Shown here in pieces: positions 37,666 to 46,870 of a stretch of 64,000 nucleotides of DNA. The position numbers and the translations under genes are program-made. How positions within the stretch are numbered: the stretch's first letter is position 1; each line of letters begins with the position of its first letter. The DNA is from Pelagibius sp050043265 (GTDB lineage Bacteria; Pseudomonadota; Alphaproteobacteria; Kiloniellales; Kiloniellaceae): contig JBHJIR010000053.1 of the NCBI GenBank assembly GCA_050043265.1, forward strand, positions 1-64,000, in the 5' to 3' direction. Under the pieces are notes generated by a model. It was not told where the DNA came from and made no database searches. It saw only the letters and a program-made list of their open reading frames with translations.

Positions 37666-37721
37666 CTAAGATGAAAGTGCATGCTTGCTGGATTCTTTTG
37701 CATGCGCATATACTCTTCTCC

Positions 37722-38402
37722 ATGAAAGCTAAAGCCGCCCCTCTGGCCCAAGATCTGCGCGACCGCCTGGAGCAGGAGATCCTCTCCGGGCAGCGGGCGC
37801 CCGGCTCCCGCTTGGACGAAAGCAAGCTGGCACAGCATTTCGGTGTGTCCCGGACCCCGGTGCGCGAGGCCCTGCGGGAACTGGCGGCAGCCGATCTGAT
37901 CGTGCTGCGGCCGCGCCAGGGCGCCGTGGTGGCGACGGTGACGGTGACCCAGTTGCTGCACATGTTCGAGGTCATGGCCGAGCTGGAATCCTTCTGCGCC
38001 AAACTGGCGGCCCGGCGGATGTCGACCGAAGAGCGCACCCACCTCGCCAAAGCCCATGACAGCTGCCGGATGCTGGCCGAACGCGGCGAAGCCCACGCCT
38101 ACTACGATGCCAACCGAAGCTTCCACGAGGTGGTCTATGCGGGCTCGCACAACACCTTCCTGGAAGAGACCACCCGCAACATGCGCAACCGGCTGTCGCC
38201 TTACCGGCGTTTCCAGCTGCACCATCCCGGGCGCACCTTGAAATCCTGGAAAGAGCATCAGGCCGTGGTCGATGCCATCGTCAGCGGCAATGCCGAAGCC
38301 GCCGCGGCGGCAATGTCCCACCACGTGACCATCCAGGGCGACGTCTTCACCGATCTGATCTCCGCCCTGCCCGCCTCCTATGTCCACGCAATGACCGCCT
38401 AA
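37722..38402 (+). CDS. matR: GntR-family (FCD) regulator, MatR-like
   Basis: A 226-residue regulator. The winged helix (residues 5-70) contains LSGQRAPGSRLDESKLAQHF, then GVSRTPVREALRELAAADLI, the GntR signature. The FCD effector domain has the His/Asp metal or acid site in NRSFHEVVYAGSHNTFLEET and a later WKEHQAVVDAIVSGNAEAAA. It lies directly before the malonyl-CoA synthetase gene and is divergent from the TRAP/MCD unit, the arrangement of a malonate regulator. Symbol assigned by context. The in-frame extension before the ATG is not GntR-like. Confidence 0.85.
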   Translation: MKAKAAPLAQDLRDRLEQEILSGQRAPGSRLDESKLAQHFGVSRTPVREALRELAAADLIVLRPRQGAVVATVTVTQLLHMFEVMAELESFCAKLAARRMSTEERTHLAKAHDSCRMLAERGEAHAYYDANRSFHEVVYAGSHNTFLEETTRNMRNRLSPYRRFQLHHPGRTLKSWKEHQAVVDAIVSGNAEAAAAAMSHHVTIQGDVFTDLISALPASYVHAMTA

Positions 38403-38436
38403 CAGCCGCTGCCGGCGGCGGAAGCCGATAGAACCG

Positions 38437-39960
38437 ATGACCAATCTCTACGACCTGCTGAGCCAGAATTTCCCCGCCGACCGCGATCAGACCGTTCTGG
38501 AAACCCCGGACGGCGAGAGCATGAGCTATGCCGACCTGGAGGCCGGTTCCGGGCGCATCGCGCGCCTGCTGATGGACTGCGGCGTCCAGCCGGGCGACCG
38601 GGTCGCCGCCCAGATCGAGAAATCGCCGCAGGCGATCCTGCTGTACCTCGCGGTGCTGCGCTGCGGCGGCGTCTATCTGCCGCTCAACACCGCCTACAAG
38701 GGTGGCGAGGTCGCTTACTTCCTGGAGGATGCCGAACCGCGGGTCCTGGTCTGCGATCCGACCAGCGAGAGCATTCTGCAGGCCACGGCGGACAAGGCCG
38801 GGGTCGGCACGGTGCTGACTCTGGGCGAGGACGGCAACGGCAGCCTGATGGAACGCAGCCGCGACCTCGACCCGGACGCCGGCATCGTTGCCCGCGACAC
38901 GGACGATCTCGCAGCGATCCTCTATACCAGCGGCACCACCGGCCGCTCCAAGGGCGCCATGCTGAGCCACGGCAACCTCGGCTCCAATACCCTGACCCTG
39001 CGCGACGCCTGGGGCTTCACCGCTGATGACGTCCTGATCCATGCGCTGCCGGTGTTCCATACCCACGGCCTCTTCGTCGCCACGCACTGCGTGCTGCTGA
39101 GCGGCAGCCGCATGCTGTTCCTCAACCGCTTCGACGCGGATACGGTGATCGACCTGCTGCCGCGCGCCACGGCGATGATGGGCGTTCCGACCTTCTACAC
39201 CCGCCTGCTGGCGAGCCCGCGCCTGACCAAGGAGGTCTGCGCCGGCATTCGTCTTTTCGTCTCCGGGTCGGCACCGCTGCTGTCGGAGACCTTCAAGGAA
39301 TTCGAGGCGCGCACGGGCCACCGTATCCTCGAGCGCTACGGCATGACCGAGACGACGATGAACACCTCGAACCCGCTGAACGGCGAGCGCATTGCCGGCA
39401 CGGTGGGGTTCCCCTTGACCGGCATCGAGGTGCGCATCACCGACGAGGACGGCAAAGCCTTGCCCCAGGGCGAAGTGGGCGTGCTGGAAGTGAAGGGCCC
39501 GAACGTATTCCGCGGCTATTGGCGCCAGCCCGACAAGACCGCCGCCGAGATCCGCCCGGACGGCTGCTTCATCACCGGCGATCTGTCGATGATCGACGAG
39601 CGCGGCTACATCCACATCGTCGGTCGCTCGAAAGATCTGATCATCTCCGGCGGCTTCAACGTCTATCCCAAGGAAGTCGAACTCTGCATCGACGAGATCG
39701 ACGGCGTCCAGGAATCGGCGGTGATCGGCGTACCGCATCCGGATTTCGGCGAGGCCGTGGTCGCCGTGGTGAAACGCCAGGGCGGCGGCCCGGATGTGAG
39801 CGCCGATACCATCCAATCGACCGCCAAGGCCGCGCTGGCCAACTTCAAGGTGCCCAAGAAGGTCTTCTTCGTGGAGGACCTGCCGCGCAACACCATGGGC
39901 AAGGTGCAGAAGAACCTGCTGCGCGACCGCTTCAAAGACAGTTTCAGCTCAGCGGCCTGA
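38437..39960 (+). CDS. matB: Malonyl-CoA synthetase
   Basis: A 507-residue AMP-forming acyl-CoA ligase. The P-loop ILYTSGTTGRSKGAMLSHGN, the motif RYGMTETTMNTSNPLNGERI, and the C-terminal GFNVYPKEVELCIDEIDGVQ and NFKVPKKVFFVEDLPRNTMG (Lys catalyst in NTMGKVQKN) are clear. It makes malonyl-CoA from malonate, CoA and ATP. Pairing with malonyl-CoA decarboxylase and a TRAP carrier gives a full route from external malonate to acetyl-CoA. The gene follows matR by 34 bases. Confidence 0.93.
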   Translation: MTNLYDLLSQNFPADRDQTVLETPDGESMSYADLEAGSGRIARLLMDCGVQPGDRVAAQIEKSPQAILLYLAVLRCGGVYLPLNTAYKGGEVAYFLEDAEPRVLVCDPTSESILQATADKAGVGTVLTLGEDGNGSLMERSRDLDPDAGIVARDTDDLAAILYTSGTTGRSKGAMLSHGNLGSNTLTLRDAWGFTADDVLIHALPVFHTHGLFVATHCVLLSGSRMLFLNRFDADTVIDLLPRATAMMGVPTFYTRLLASPRLTKEVCAGIRLFVSGSAPLLSETFKEFEARTGHRILERYGMTETTMNTSNPLNGERIAGTVGFPLTGIEVRITDEDGKALPQGEVGVLEVKGPNVFRGYWRQPDKTAAEIRPDGCFITGDLSMIDERGYIHIVGRSKDLIISGGFNVYPKEVELCIDEIDGVQESAVIGVPHPDFGEAVVAVVKRQGGGPDVSADTIQSTAKAALANFKVPKKVFFVEDLPRNTMGKVQKNLLRDRFKDSFSSAA

Positions 39961-39980
39961 GAGGCGACCGTGCCGGCCCT

Positions 39981-41882
39981 TTAGGCGGCTGATCCCTGAG
40001 CTGCAGCGTCGGAAAGACAGGCTTTCACCTCGGCGGCGCTGAGCGTCTCCCGCTCCTCCAGGCGCTGGACCAGACGCTTCATGCCAGCCTCGTGGCTGAC
40101 CATGATCTCCGCGGCCCGCGCCTCCGCTTCGCGCAGCAGATTCGACACCGCGGCGTCGACGTCGTGGGCCGTCGTCTCGCTGAAGCGGCGCGGCTGGGCC
40201 ATTTCCCGACCGAGGAAGGGATGGTCCTCGCTCTGGCGCAGGTCGACCGGACCGATCTCCTCCGACATGCCCCAGCGCGCCACCATGGCGCGCGCCGTCT
40301 GGGTCGCGTTCTTGATGTCGTCGTCGGCCCCCGAGCTGACGTTGCCGAGCAGCGTCTTCTCGGCGGTGCGCCCGCCCAGCATCACCGCCAGGCGGTCTTT
40401 CAGGTAATCTTCCGGCAGCGTATGGCGTTCTTCCGACGGCAGCATGTGGGTGCCGCCCAGCGCGCGCCCGCGCGGGATGATGGTCACCTTGTAGATCGGG
40501 TCTGCCGTCGGCAGGAAATGCGCCACCACGGTGTGCCCGGCCTCGTGCACCGCCAGACGATGCTTCTCTTCCGGGCGAATCGCCAAGCTACGCACCGTGC
40601 CCATCATGACCTTATCGCGCATTTCCTCGAAGTCGCGCATCTGGATGGCGGATTTGCCGTCCCGGGCCGCCGCCATCGCCGCCTCGTTCACCAGGTTCTT
40701 CAGGTCGGCGCCGGAAAAGCCCGGCGTCGCGCTGGCCAGGGTCTCCAGATCAACATCGGACGCCACCGGCATCTTCCGGGTGTGCACCTTCAGGATCGCC
40801 TGGCGGGCCTCGCGGTCCGGCAGCTCCAGGGTAACATGGCGGTCGAAGCGGCCGGGACGCAGCAGCGCCGGATCGAGCACGTCGGGCCGGTTGGTGGCCG
40901 CCAGCACGATGACCGCCTCGTGTCCGCCAAAACCGTCCATCTCCGAGAGAATCTGGTTCAGCGTCTGCTCGCGCTCGTCGTTGCCGCCGCCCATGCCGGT
41001 TCCCCGCACCCGGCCCACGGCGTCCAGTTCGTCGATGAAAATGATGCTGGGTGCCCGCTTCTTGGCTTCCTCGAACATCTTGCGCACGCGCGAGGCGCCA
41101 ACGCCCACGAACATCTCGATGAATTCGGAGGCCGAGGTGTGGTAGAAGTTGACATCCGCCTCACCCGCCAGTGCCCGCGCCAGCAGCGTCTTGCCGGTCC
41201 CCGGCGGCCCCATCAGCAGGACACCGCGCGGCGGTTCCGCCCCCAGGCGCCGATAGCGTTCCGGATCGCGCAGGAAATCGACCAGTTCGGCGACCTCATG
41301 CTTGGCGGCTTCCTGACCCGCCACGTCGGCGAAGGTGATGCGCTGCTGCCGCTTCACCTCGCGGTTGGCCGAGCCGGCGAGGAAGTCCGACGGGTCGCGC
41401 CCGCCAAAGCGCCCCGACAGGTTGCTCTGCATGCGGTTCCAGAACCACAGATAGATGCCGAGGAAGATCAGCCATGGCAGCAGGCTGAGCCACCAGCTTC
41501 CGCCGCTCTCCTTCGGCGGATCGACGGTGAGCACGGCCCCGCTGGACTCGATGAGCGGCATCAATTCCGCATCGGCCAGATCCGGCAAGATGACCCGGAT
41601 CTTCTTAACCGAGGCGCTGTCACCGCCAGACGGTTTCACCAGCGCCACCGCGCTGCGCTCGGCAAGACGGATGTCGCCGATGCGGTTGTCGCGCAGCAAC
41701 TGCTTGAATTCGCTGTAAGCCACTTCGGAAGGTGCCGAGCCCGGCGGCGGCGCCTCCCGCATGCTGAACAGGAAGGCGAACAGCAGCAGGCCGACCAGAA
41801 GTATGGGCCACCACTTCGACAGATCTTTCAACAGGCGCCTCCGGCAACCGAACCAGACGTCATTCCAGACATTATGCCACAA
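39981..41882 (-). CDS. ftsH: ATP-dependent zinc metalloprotease FtsH
   Basis: A 633-residue membrane AAA+ protease. Two membrane segments, near residues 24-41 and 131-148, frame a small periplasmic domain. Walker A is GPPGTGKT (225-232), Walker B IIFIDELDAVGRV (about 280-292), the arginine-finger region LRPGRFDRH (341-349), and the zinc site HEAGH is at 446-450. It degrades unassembled membrane proteins and some regulators such as the heat-shock sigma factor. Its N-terminal domain is unlike the main E. coli type, so this may be a second FtsH. Convergent with matB. Confidence 0.93.
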   Translation of the reverse strand: MWHNVWNDVWFGCRRRLLKDLSKWWPILLVGLLLFAFLFSMREAPPPGSAPSEVAYSEFKQLLRDNRIGDIRLAERSAVALVKPSGGDSASVKKIRVILPDLADAELMPLIESSGAVLTVDPPKESGGSWWLSLLPWLIFLGIYLWFWNRMQSNLSGRFGGRDPSDFLAGSANREVKRQQRITFADVAGQEAAKHEVAELVDFLRDPERYRRLGAEPPRGVLLMGPPGTGKTLLARALAGEADVNFYHTSASEFIEMFVGVGASRVRKMFEEAKKRAPSIIFIDELDAVGRVRGTGMGGGNDEREQTLNQILSEMDGFGGHEAVIVLAATNRPDVLDPALLRPGRFDRHVTLELPDREARQAILKVHTRKMPVASDVDLETLASATPGFSGADLKNLVNEAAMAAARDGKSAIQMRDFEEMRDKVMMGTVRSLAIRPEEKHRLAVHEAGHTVVAHFLPTADPIYKVTIIPRGRALGGTHMLPSEERHTLPEDYLKDRLAVMLGGRTAEKTLLGNVSSGADDDIKNATQTARAMVARWGMSEEIGPVDLRQSEDHPFLGREMAQPRRFSETTAHDVDAAVSNLLREAEARAAEIMVSHEAGMKRLVQRLEERETLSAAEVKACLSDAAAQGSAA

Positions 41883-41983
41883 TAGCGACTAACAGGCCCG
41901 GCGCGGCACAGGAATGATCCATCTCAAGATGCCGGCCCGGATCCGCAGGGACGTCGGGCGTCTGCGCGTTCATCCGCCCCGCC

Positions 41984-42919
41984 CTAGTAGCGCCGGGCAT
42001 CGGCGTTGTGGCTCCGCCAGGACTGCGCCTCGATGAAAACCCGCCGAACCACGGGGTCCGCCTGTTTCATGCGGCGTTCCAGCTCGGAGATCGCCTCCTC
42101 CACATCGTTTGCGTCGAGCTGGGGGTGAAAATCGATGCTCACCGTCACCAAAAGGTCCAGGGGTCCCTGGTGCAGGGTCAGGAGCTCGTTGATGCGGAAG
42201 ACGGCCCTGTGGCTCTGAACGATCCCCTTGAGACGATCGGCGAGCAGGGGATCGGCGCCCTCGCCGATCAGCAAGCCCTTGGTTTCGTAGGCCAACAGGA
42301 TGGCGGCGAGGGCCAGGATACCGCCGATGATCATGGAAGCCACGCCATCCAGCGCCGGCATCCCGAGCAGCTCACCCAGCAGGATGCCGGCGAAAGCCAC
42401 CACGAGGCCCATCATGGCCGCGGTATCCTCCAGCAGCACGGTGAAGATCGACGGGTCCTTGCTGGCCTGGATGGCCTGCAGATAGCCGTCGTGTTTGCTT
42501 CTGGCCGCCCTGAACTCGCGGTAGGCCACCCACCAGGCACCGGCTTCGAAGACCATGGCGGTCCCGAGCACGAGGTAGTTCACATAGGCATCGGAGATCG
42601 GGTGCGGATCCCGCAGCTTCATGACCCCTTCGTAGAAGGAAACACCGGCACCGACGGCGAAGATCAGGATGGCCACCACGAAGGCCCAGAAATAAATCTC
42701 CCGGCCATAGCCGAAGGGGTGCCGGTCATCGGCCGGGCGGGCCGCCCGCTTCAAGCCATAGAGCAGCAGGGCCTGGTTGCCGGTATCCACCGCTGAGTGG
42801 ATACCCGCGGAGAACATCGCCGAACTGCCGGTAAAGGCCGCCGCGGCGAATTTGGTGAAGGCGATCATGGCATTTCCGGCCAAGGCCGCAATGATGACCT
42901 TCTTCGATCCTGCTGCCAT
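41984..42919 (-). CDS. Cation diffusion facilitator transporter (SLC30A9-like)
   Basis: A 311-residue protein with about six membrane segments. One metal site is HSAVD (in GIHSAVDTGNQALLLYGLKR). The second, normally HxxxD, is LLEDTAAMMGLVV, with Glu-Asp instead of His. This form resembles the SLC30A9/ZnT9-like branch of the CDF family. The C-terminal 90 residues form the cytosolic dimer domain (VTVSIDFHPQLDANDVEEAI). Export of Zn2+ or another divalent metal is inferred; specificity is not known. Confidence 0.85.
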   Translation of the reverse strand: MAAGSKKVIIAALAGNAMIAFTKFAAAAFTGSSAMFSAGIHSAVDTGNQALLLYGLKRAARPADDRHPFGYGREIYFWAFVVAILIFAVGAGVSFYEGVMKLRDPHPISDAYVNYLVLGTAMVFEAGAWWVAYREFRAARSKHDGYLQAIQASKDPSIFTVLLEDTAAMMGLVVAFAGILLGELLGMPALDGVASMIIGGILALAAILLAYETKGLLIGEGADPLLADRLKGIVQSHRAVFRINELLTLHQGPLDLLVTVSIDFHPQLDANDVEEAISELERRMKQADPVVRRVFIEAQSWRSHNADARRY

Positions 42920-43112
42920 GACTTTCCTTTCCAGAGCGACTGCGCCAAACTCGATCGCCGCCGCCTGTGACAGCCTGCCGCAGCCCCACGAGAATATCCG
43001 AGGGGAATAGCCGGTGGGAAATGTTCTATCAAGGTTTTAGCTGGCATTCTCGCCCCGGCGCCCCTGAGAAAGGGCACAAGCTTCCAACGGGGCAAAGGCG
43101 GTATAAGAAGGC

Positions 43113-45494
43113 ATGAGAGCGATTCGGCGCGTTTTACTGATCGTCGTGGGGACATTGCTCGTCCTCGCCCTGCTCGTCGTCGGCGGCGCGTACCTGTGGA
43201 TACACAACTCCCTGCCGCAGACCGAGGGCGAAGCCCGCATTGCTGCCCTGGAAGCGCCGGTTACGGTGCGCCGCAATGACGACGGCATGGTGCGCATCCA
43301 GTCGGCCAACGAAGCAGACCTCTACCGGGCTCTCGGTTTCGTCCATGCGCAGGAACGCCTGTGGCAGATGGATTTCATGCGGCGGACCGCTTCCGGCCGC
43401 CTCTCCGAGGTCATGGGCGAGGCCACCCTCGGCCTCGACCGGTTTTTCCGGACGCTCGGTTTCCGCCAGCTGGCCGAGGCGAACCTTGCTGTCCTGTCCG
43501 AAGAGACCAAAACCGCCCTGCAGGCCTACAGCGAGGGCGTCAATGCATTCCTGGCCAACCGCTCCGGCCCCCTGCCCCTGGAATTCCAGATCCTGCGCTA
43601 CGAACCGGAACCCTGGAGCCCGACCGATTCCCTGCTGTGGGGCCGCCTGATGGCGCTGCGCCTGTCAGAGTACTGGCGTGACGAATTGAGCCGGGCCCGC
43701 CTGGCCGGGCGCTTCAGTCCCGAGCAGATTGCCGAGCTGTGGCCCGCCTATCCAGCCGATGCGCCCGTGACGATCGCCCAGGCACGCGATCTGATCGACC
43801 ATTCGGTGACCACGCAGTTGGCCCATCTGCTGCCGCCGTCCCTGGAGCCGTCCGGCGCTTCAAATATCTGGGCCCTCAATGGCAAGCACACCGCCAATGG
43901 CAGCCCGATTCTCGCCAACGACCCACACCTGTCGCTCGATGCCCCCGGCACCTGGTTCCTGGCGCGCCTGGAGGCCCCCGGTATCACCCTGGTCGGCGCC
44001 ACCACGCCGGGCGTGCCGTTTATCCTGCTCGGGCACAACCAGACGGTCGCCTGGGGCCTCACTACCACCCACAGCGACACCCAGGACTTCTTCATCGAAC
44101 GGATCGCCGCAGACGACCCCAACGCCTACGAGACCCCGGAAGGCTCGGAGCCGTTCAGGGTGCGCGACGAGTTCATCCGCCTCAGTGGGGGCGAGTCCGT
44201 GCGCCTGATCGTGCGCGAGACCCGCCACGGGCCGGTGATGAGCGATGTCGTTCCGGAGGGGTCCAGCGGCGACTCCAATGCCGTCCTCGCCCTGGCATGG
44301 CCCGCGTTGCGCGCCGACGATGCGACGCCCGATGCATTGTACCAGATGAACCACGCGGACAGCCTGATCGCTTTTCGGGAGTCGCTCCGCCAGTTCCACT
44401 CGCCACAGCAGAACATCGTCTTCGCCGATACGGCGGGAAATATCGGCTTCATGGCGCCGGCCCGCGTTCCGGTGCGGCGTACCGGCAACGGTCAGCTCCC
44501 GGTTCCCGGATGGACCGGCGAATTCGACTGGATCGGCTACGTCCCCTTCGAGGAGCTGCCGTCGACCAACAATCCGCGCAGCGGAATCATCATCAACGCC
44601 AACAACCGGATCGTCGCGGACAAGTACCCCCACCTGATCGCCGTCGATTGGCCGCCGCCCTACCGGGCCGAGCGCATCGAGGCCGTTCTGGCCGGCACCG
44701 CCAGCAATCATCAGGTCACCGACTCACTGATCCTGCAGCAGGACATCGTCGCCAATGCGGCTGACCGGATCCTGCCCCGGCTGCTGGCCGTCTCTCCGAC
44801 GGAAGCGCGCGCCCGCGAGGCCATAGCCCGCCTGCGTGGCTGGGACCGGCAGATGCACCGCAACGCGCCGGAGCCGCTGATTCTGCAGGCCTGGATCTGG
44901 GCCCTCGGCCAGGCCATCCTCGCCGACGAACTCGGCCCCAACTACCTGGAGTTTCTCGACGGCGGCGTCTACACGGTCGACCGCCTGATCGAGACCGACA
45001 GCATGTGGTGCGACGATACCGCCACGACCGAGGTCGAGGACTGCAATGCCCAGATCATCCGGGCCCTCGACATGGCCCTCGACCACCTGAGCGACCGCTT
45101 CGGCAGCGATATGGCGTCATGGCGCTGGGGTAAGGCCCACCTCGCCCGCTTCGACCATCCGCTGCTGAGCCGCCTGCCGGTGCTGCGCGACCTGTTCGGC
45201 TACAGCGTCGAAGCCGACGGCGGCAACGATACGGTCAACCGGGCCTCCCCCCGCCTCGGCGGCAAGCCGGAGACCCTCTTCGAGGATGTCCACGGCGCCG
45301 GGTTCCGGGCGGTCTACGACCTCGAAGATCTCGACCGGTCCCGCTTCATGATCGCCACCGGTCAGTCCGGCAATCCGCTGTCCCCTCTGTACGGAAATAT
45401 GGCCCTGCGCTGGCGCGATGGCCAGTCGGTGTCGCTGGCTCCGGAATCTTGGACGTTGGCAGAACAGCTAAGCTTGCTGCCATCCCAAAAATAA
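43113..45494 (+). CDS. Penicillin acylase family protein
   Basis: A 793-residue N-terminal nucleophile hydrolase. An N-terminal membrane segment (residues 8-30) anchors or exports it. The alpha-chain part has AEADLYRALGFVHAQERLWQ-like NEADLYRALGFVHAQERLWQ. The autoproteolytic nucleophile is the Ser in PSGASNIWALNGKHTANGSP, which becomes the first residue of the beta chain. The beta part contains NDPHLSLDAPGTWFLARLEA. Substrates in this family vary: beta-lactam side chains, acyl-homoserine lactones and others. None is indicated here. Confidence 0.88.
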   Translation: MRAIRRVLLIVVGTLLVLALLVVGGAYLWIHNSLPQTEGEARIAALEAPVTVRRNDDGMVRIQSANEADLYRALGFVHAQERLWQMDFMRRTASGRLSEVMGEATLGLDRFFRTLGFRQLAEANLAVLSEETKTALQAYSEGVNAFLANRSGPLPLEFQILRYEPEPWSPTDSLLWGRLMALRLSEYWRDELSRARLAGRFSPEQIAELWPAYPADAPVTIAQARDLIDHSVTTQLAHLLPPSLEPSGASNIWALNGKHTANGSPILANDPHLSLDAPGTWFLARLEAPGITLVGATTPGVPFILLGHNQTVAWGLTTTHSDTQDFFIERIAADDPNAYETPEGSEPFRVRDEFIRLSGGESVRLIVRETRHGPVMSDVVPEGSSGDSNAVLALAWPALRADDATPDALYQMNHADSLIAFRESLRQFHSPQQNIVFADTAGNIGFMAPARVPVRRTGNGQLPVPGWTGEFDWIGYVPFEELPSTNNPRSGIIINANNRIVADKYPHLIAVDWPPPYRAERIEAVLAGTASNHQVTDSLILQQDIVANAADRILPRLLAVSPTEARAREAIARLRGWDRQMHRNAPEPLILQAWIWALGQAILADELGPNYLEFLDGGVYTVDRLIETDSMWCDDTATTEVEDCNAQIIRALDMALDHLSDRFGSDMASWRWGKAHLARFDHPLLSRLPVLRDLFGYSVEADGGNDTVNRASPRLGGKPETLFEDVHGAGFRAVYDLEDLDRSRFMIATGQSGNPLSPLYGNMALRWRDGQSVSLAPESWTLAEQLSLLPSQK

Positions 45495-45549
45495 CCAAGC
45501 ATTGCGATCGACGGCGCCGCGACAGGCGCCTCATTCCGGGGAGACGGCC

Positions 45550-46776
45550 TTGACGACGACCATCGACGACATTCGCGCGGCAGCAGAACGCCTTAAGGGA
45601 CAGGTGATCCGCACGCCTCTGGTCCAGGCCGCCCGCATGTCCGAGGTTCTCGGCTGCGAGCTCTACCTGAAGCTGGAGAACCTGCAGCGAACCGGATCCT
45701 TCAAGGACCGCGGCGCCTACATCAGGCTGTCCAACCTGACGGCCGACGAAGCCAAGCGTGGCGTCATTGCCATGTCGGCGGGGAACCATGCCCAGGGCGT
45801 CGCCTACCACGCCCAGCGCCTCGGAATCCCCGCCACCATCGTGATGCCGGAATTCGCCCCCTTCTCCAAGGTCGAGCGCACCAAGTCCTTCGGGGCTCGG
45901 GTCGTGCTGACCGGCGACACCCTGGACGCCTCGGCCCAGGCCGCCCGCCAGATCGCGGGGGAGGAAGGGCTGACCTTCGTCCATCCCTACGACGACCCTG
46001 CCGTCATTGCCGGCCAGGGCACCATCGGGCTGGAAATCATGGAGGACCTGCCGGACGTCGACACCATCGTGGTGCCGATCGGCGGCGGCGGCATCATTTC
46101 GGGCATTTCCCTGGCGGCCAAGGATATCAACCCGGCGGTCCGCATGATCGGCGTCGAGACGGAACTTTACCCTTCCATGGCCAACGCCCTGAAGGGACGC
46201 GGCGAACTGCCCGGCGGCAGCAGCCTGGCCGATGGCATCGCGGTGAAAAATCCCGGCACGTTGACCCGGGAGATCATCTCCCGTCTCGTCGACGACATCG
46301 CCATCGTGCCGGAGAGCATCATCGAGATCGCCATCACGCGCCTGGTGGAGGAGCAGAAGATCGTCGCCGAAGGCGCTGGCGCCGCCGGCGTTGCCGCCAT
46401 CCTGAACGATCCCCAGCACTTTGCGGGTCGCAAGGTCGCCACGGTGATCTGCGGCGGCAACATCGACGTGCGGCTGCTTTCCGGCGTGCTGACGCGCGGC
46501 CTGGTGCGCGACGGCCGCATGGTGCGCCTGCGCATCGGCATTGTCGACCAGCCGGGCACCCTGGCGAAGATCGCCGACGTCATCGGCCGGAGCAGCGCCA
46601 ATATCATCGAGGTCTATCACCAGCGGTTGTTCTACGACGTCCCGGCCAAGCGCGCCGATATCGATGTGGTGCTGGAGACGCGGAACGCCGACCATGTGAA
46701 GGAAATCATCAGCGTCCTGGAGCAGCACGGCTTCCCGACCCGGGTGCTGTCCGCCCATTCCGCCGACGGTTCCTGA
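45550..46776 (+). CDS. Threonine ammonia-lyase with ACT domain
   Basis: A PLP enzyme of about 408 residues that deaminates threonine to 2-oxobutyrate. The lysine is in GSFKDRGAYIRLSNLTADEA, with SAGNHAQGVAYHAQRLGIPA and IGGGGIISGISLAAKDINPA as phosphate and glycine loops. The C-terminal segment LRIGIVDQPGTLAKIADVIG is an ACT domain, and a single ACT domain marks the medium-length form. The start is TTG at 45550 with GGGGAG 7 bases upstream; a distant ATG at 45502 has no binding site. Confidence 0.9.
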   Translation: MTTTIDDIRAAAERLKGQVIRTPLVQAARMSEVLGCELYLKLENLQRTGSFKDRGAYIRLSNLTADEAKRGVIAMSAGNHAQGVAYHAQRLGIPATIVMPEFAPFSKVERTKSFGARVVLTGDTLDASAQAARQIAGEEGLTFVHPYDDPAVIAGQGTIGLEIMEDLPDVDTIVVPIGGGGIISGISLAAKDINPAVRMIGVETELYPSMANALKGRGELPGGSSLADGIAVKNPGTLTREIISRLVDDIAIVPESIIEIAITRLVEEQKIVAEGAGAAGVAAILNDPQHFAGRKVATVICGGNIDVRLLSGVLTRGLVRDGRMVRLRIGIVDQPGTLAKIADVIGRSSANIIEVYHQRLFYDVPAKRADIDVVLETRNADHVKEIISVLEQHGFPTRVLSAHSADGS

Positions 46777-46815
46777 CACCGAGACCGCTCTATCCACTTA
46801 TTGTGCTGGCGGTCT

Positions 46816-46833
46816 ATATCCCTTAGGGGATAT
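46816..46833. promoter_or_regulatory. Inverted repeat upstream of the CBS gene
   Basis: ATATCCC (46816-46822) and GGGATAT (46827-46833) are separated by TTAG, 38 bases before the CBS ATG. It may be an operator for a sulfur regulator. It is short, and no regulator gene is adjacent. Confidence 0.35.
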
Positions 46834-46870
46834 CCAATGAAATTGCCGCGCACGAATGGAGGAGCTCCCA

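Noticed and set aside
40092..41885. A 597-codon plus-strand frame
   Set aside because: Antisense to ftsH; no domain seen.
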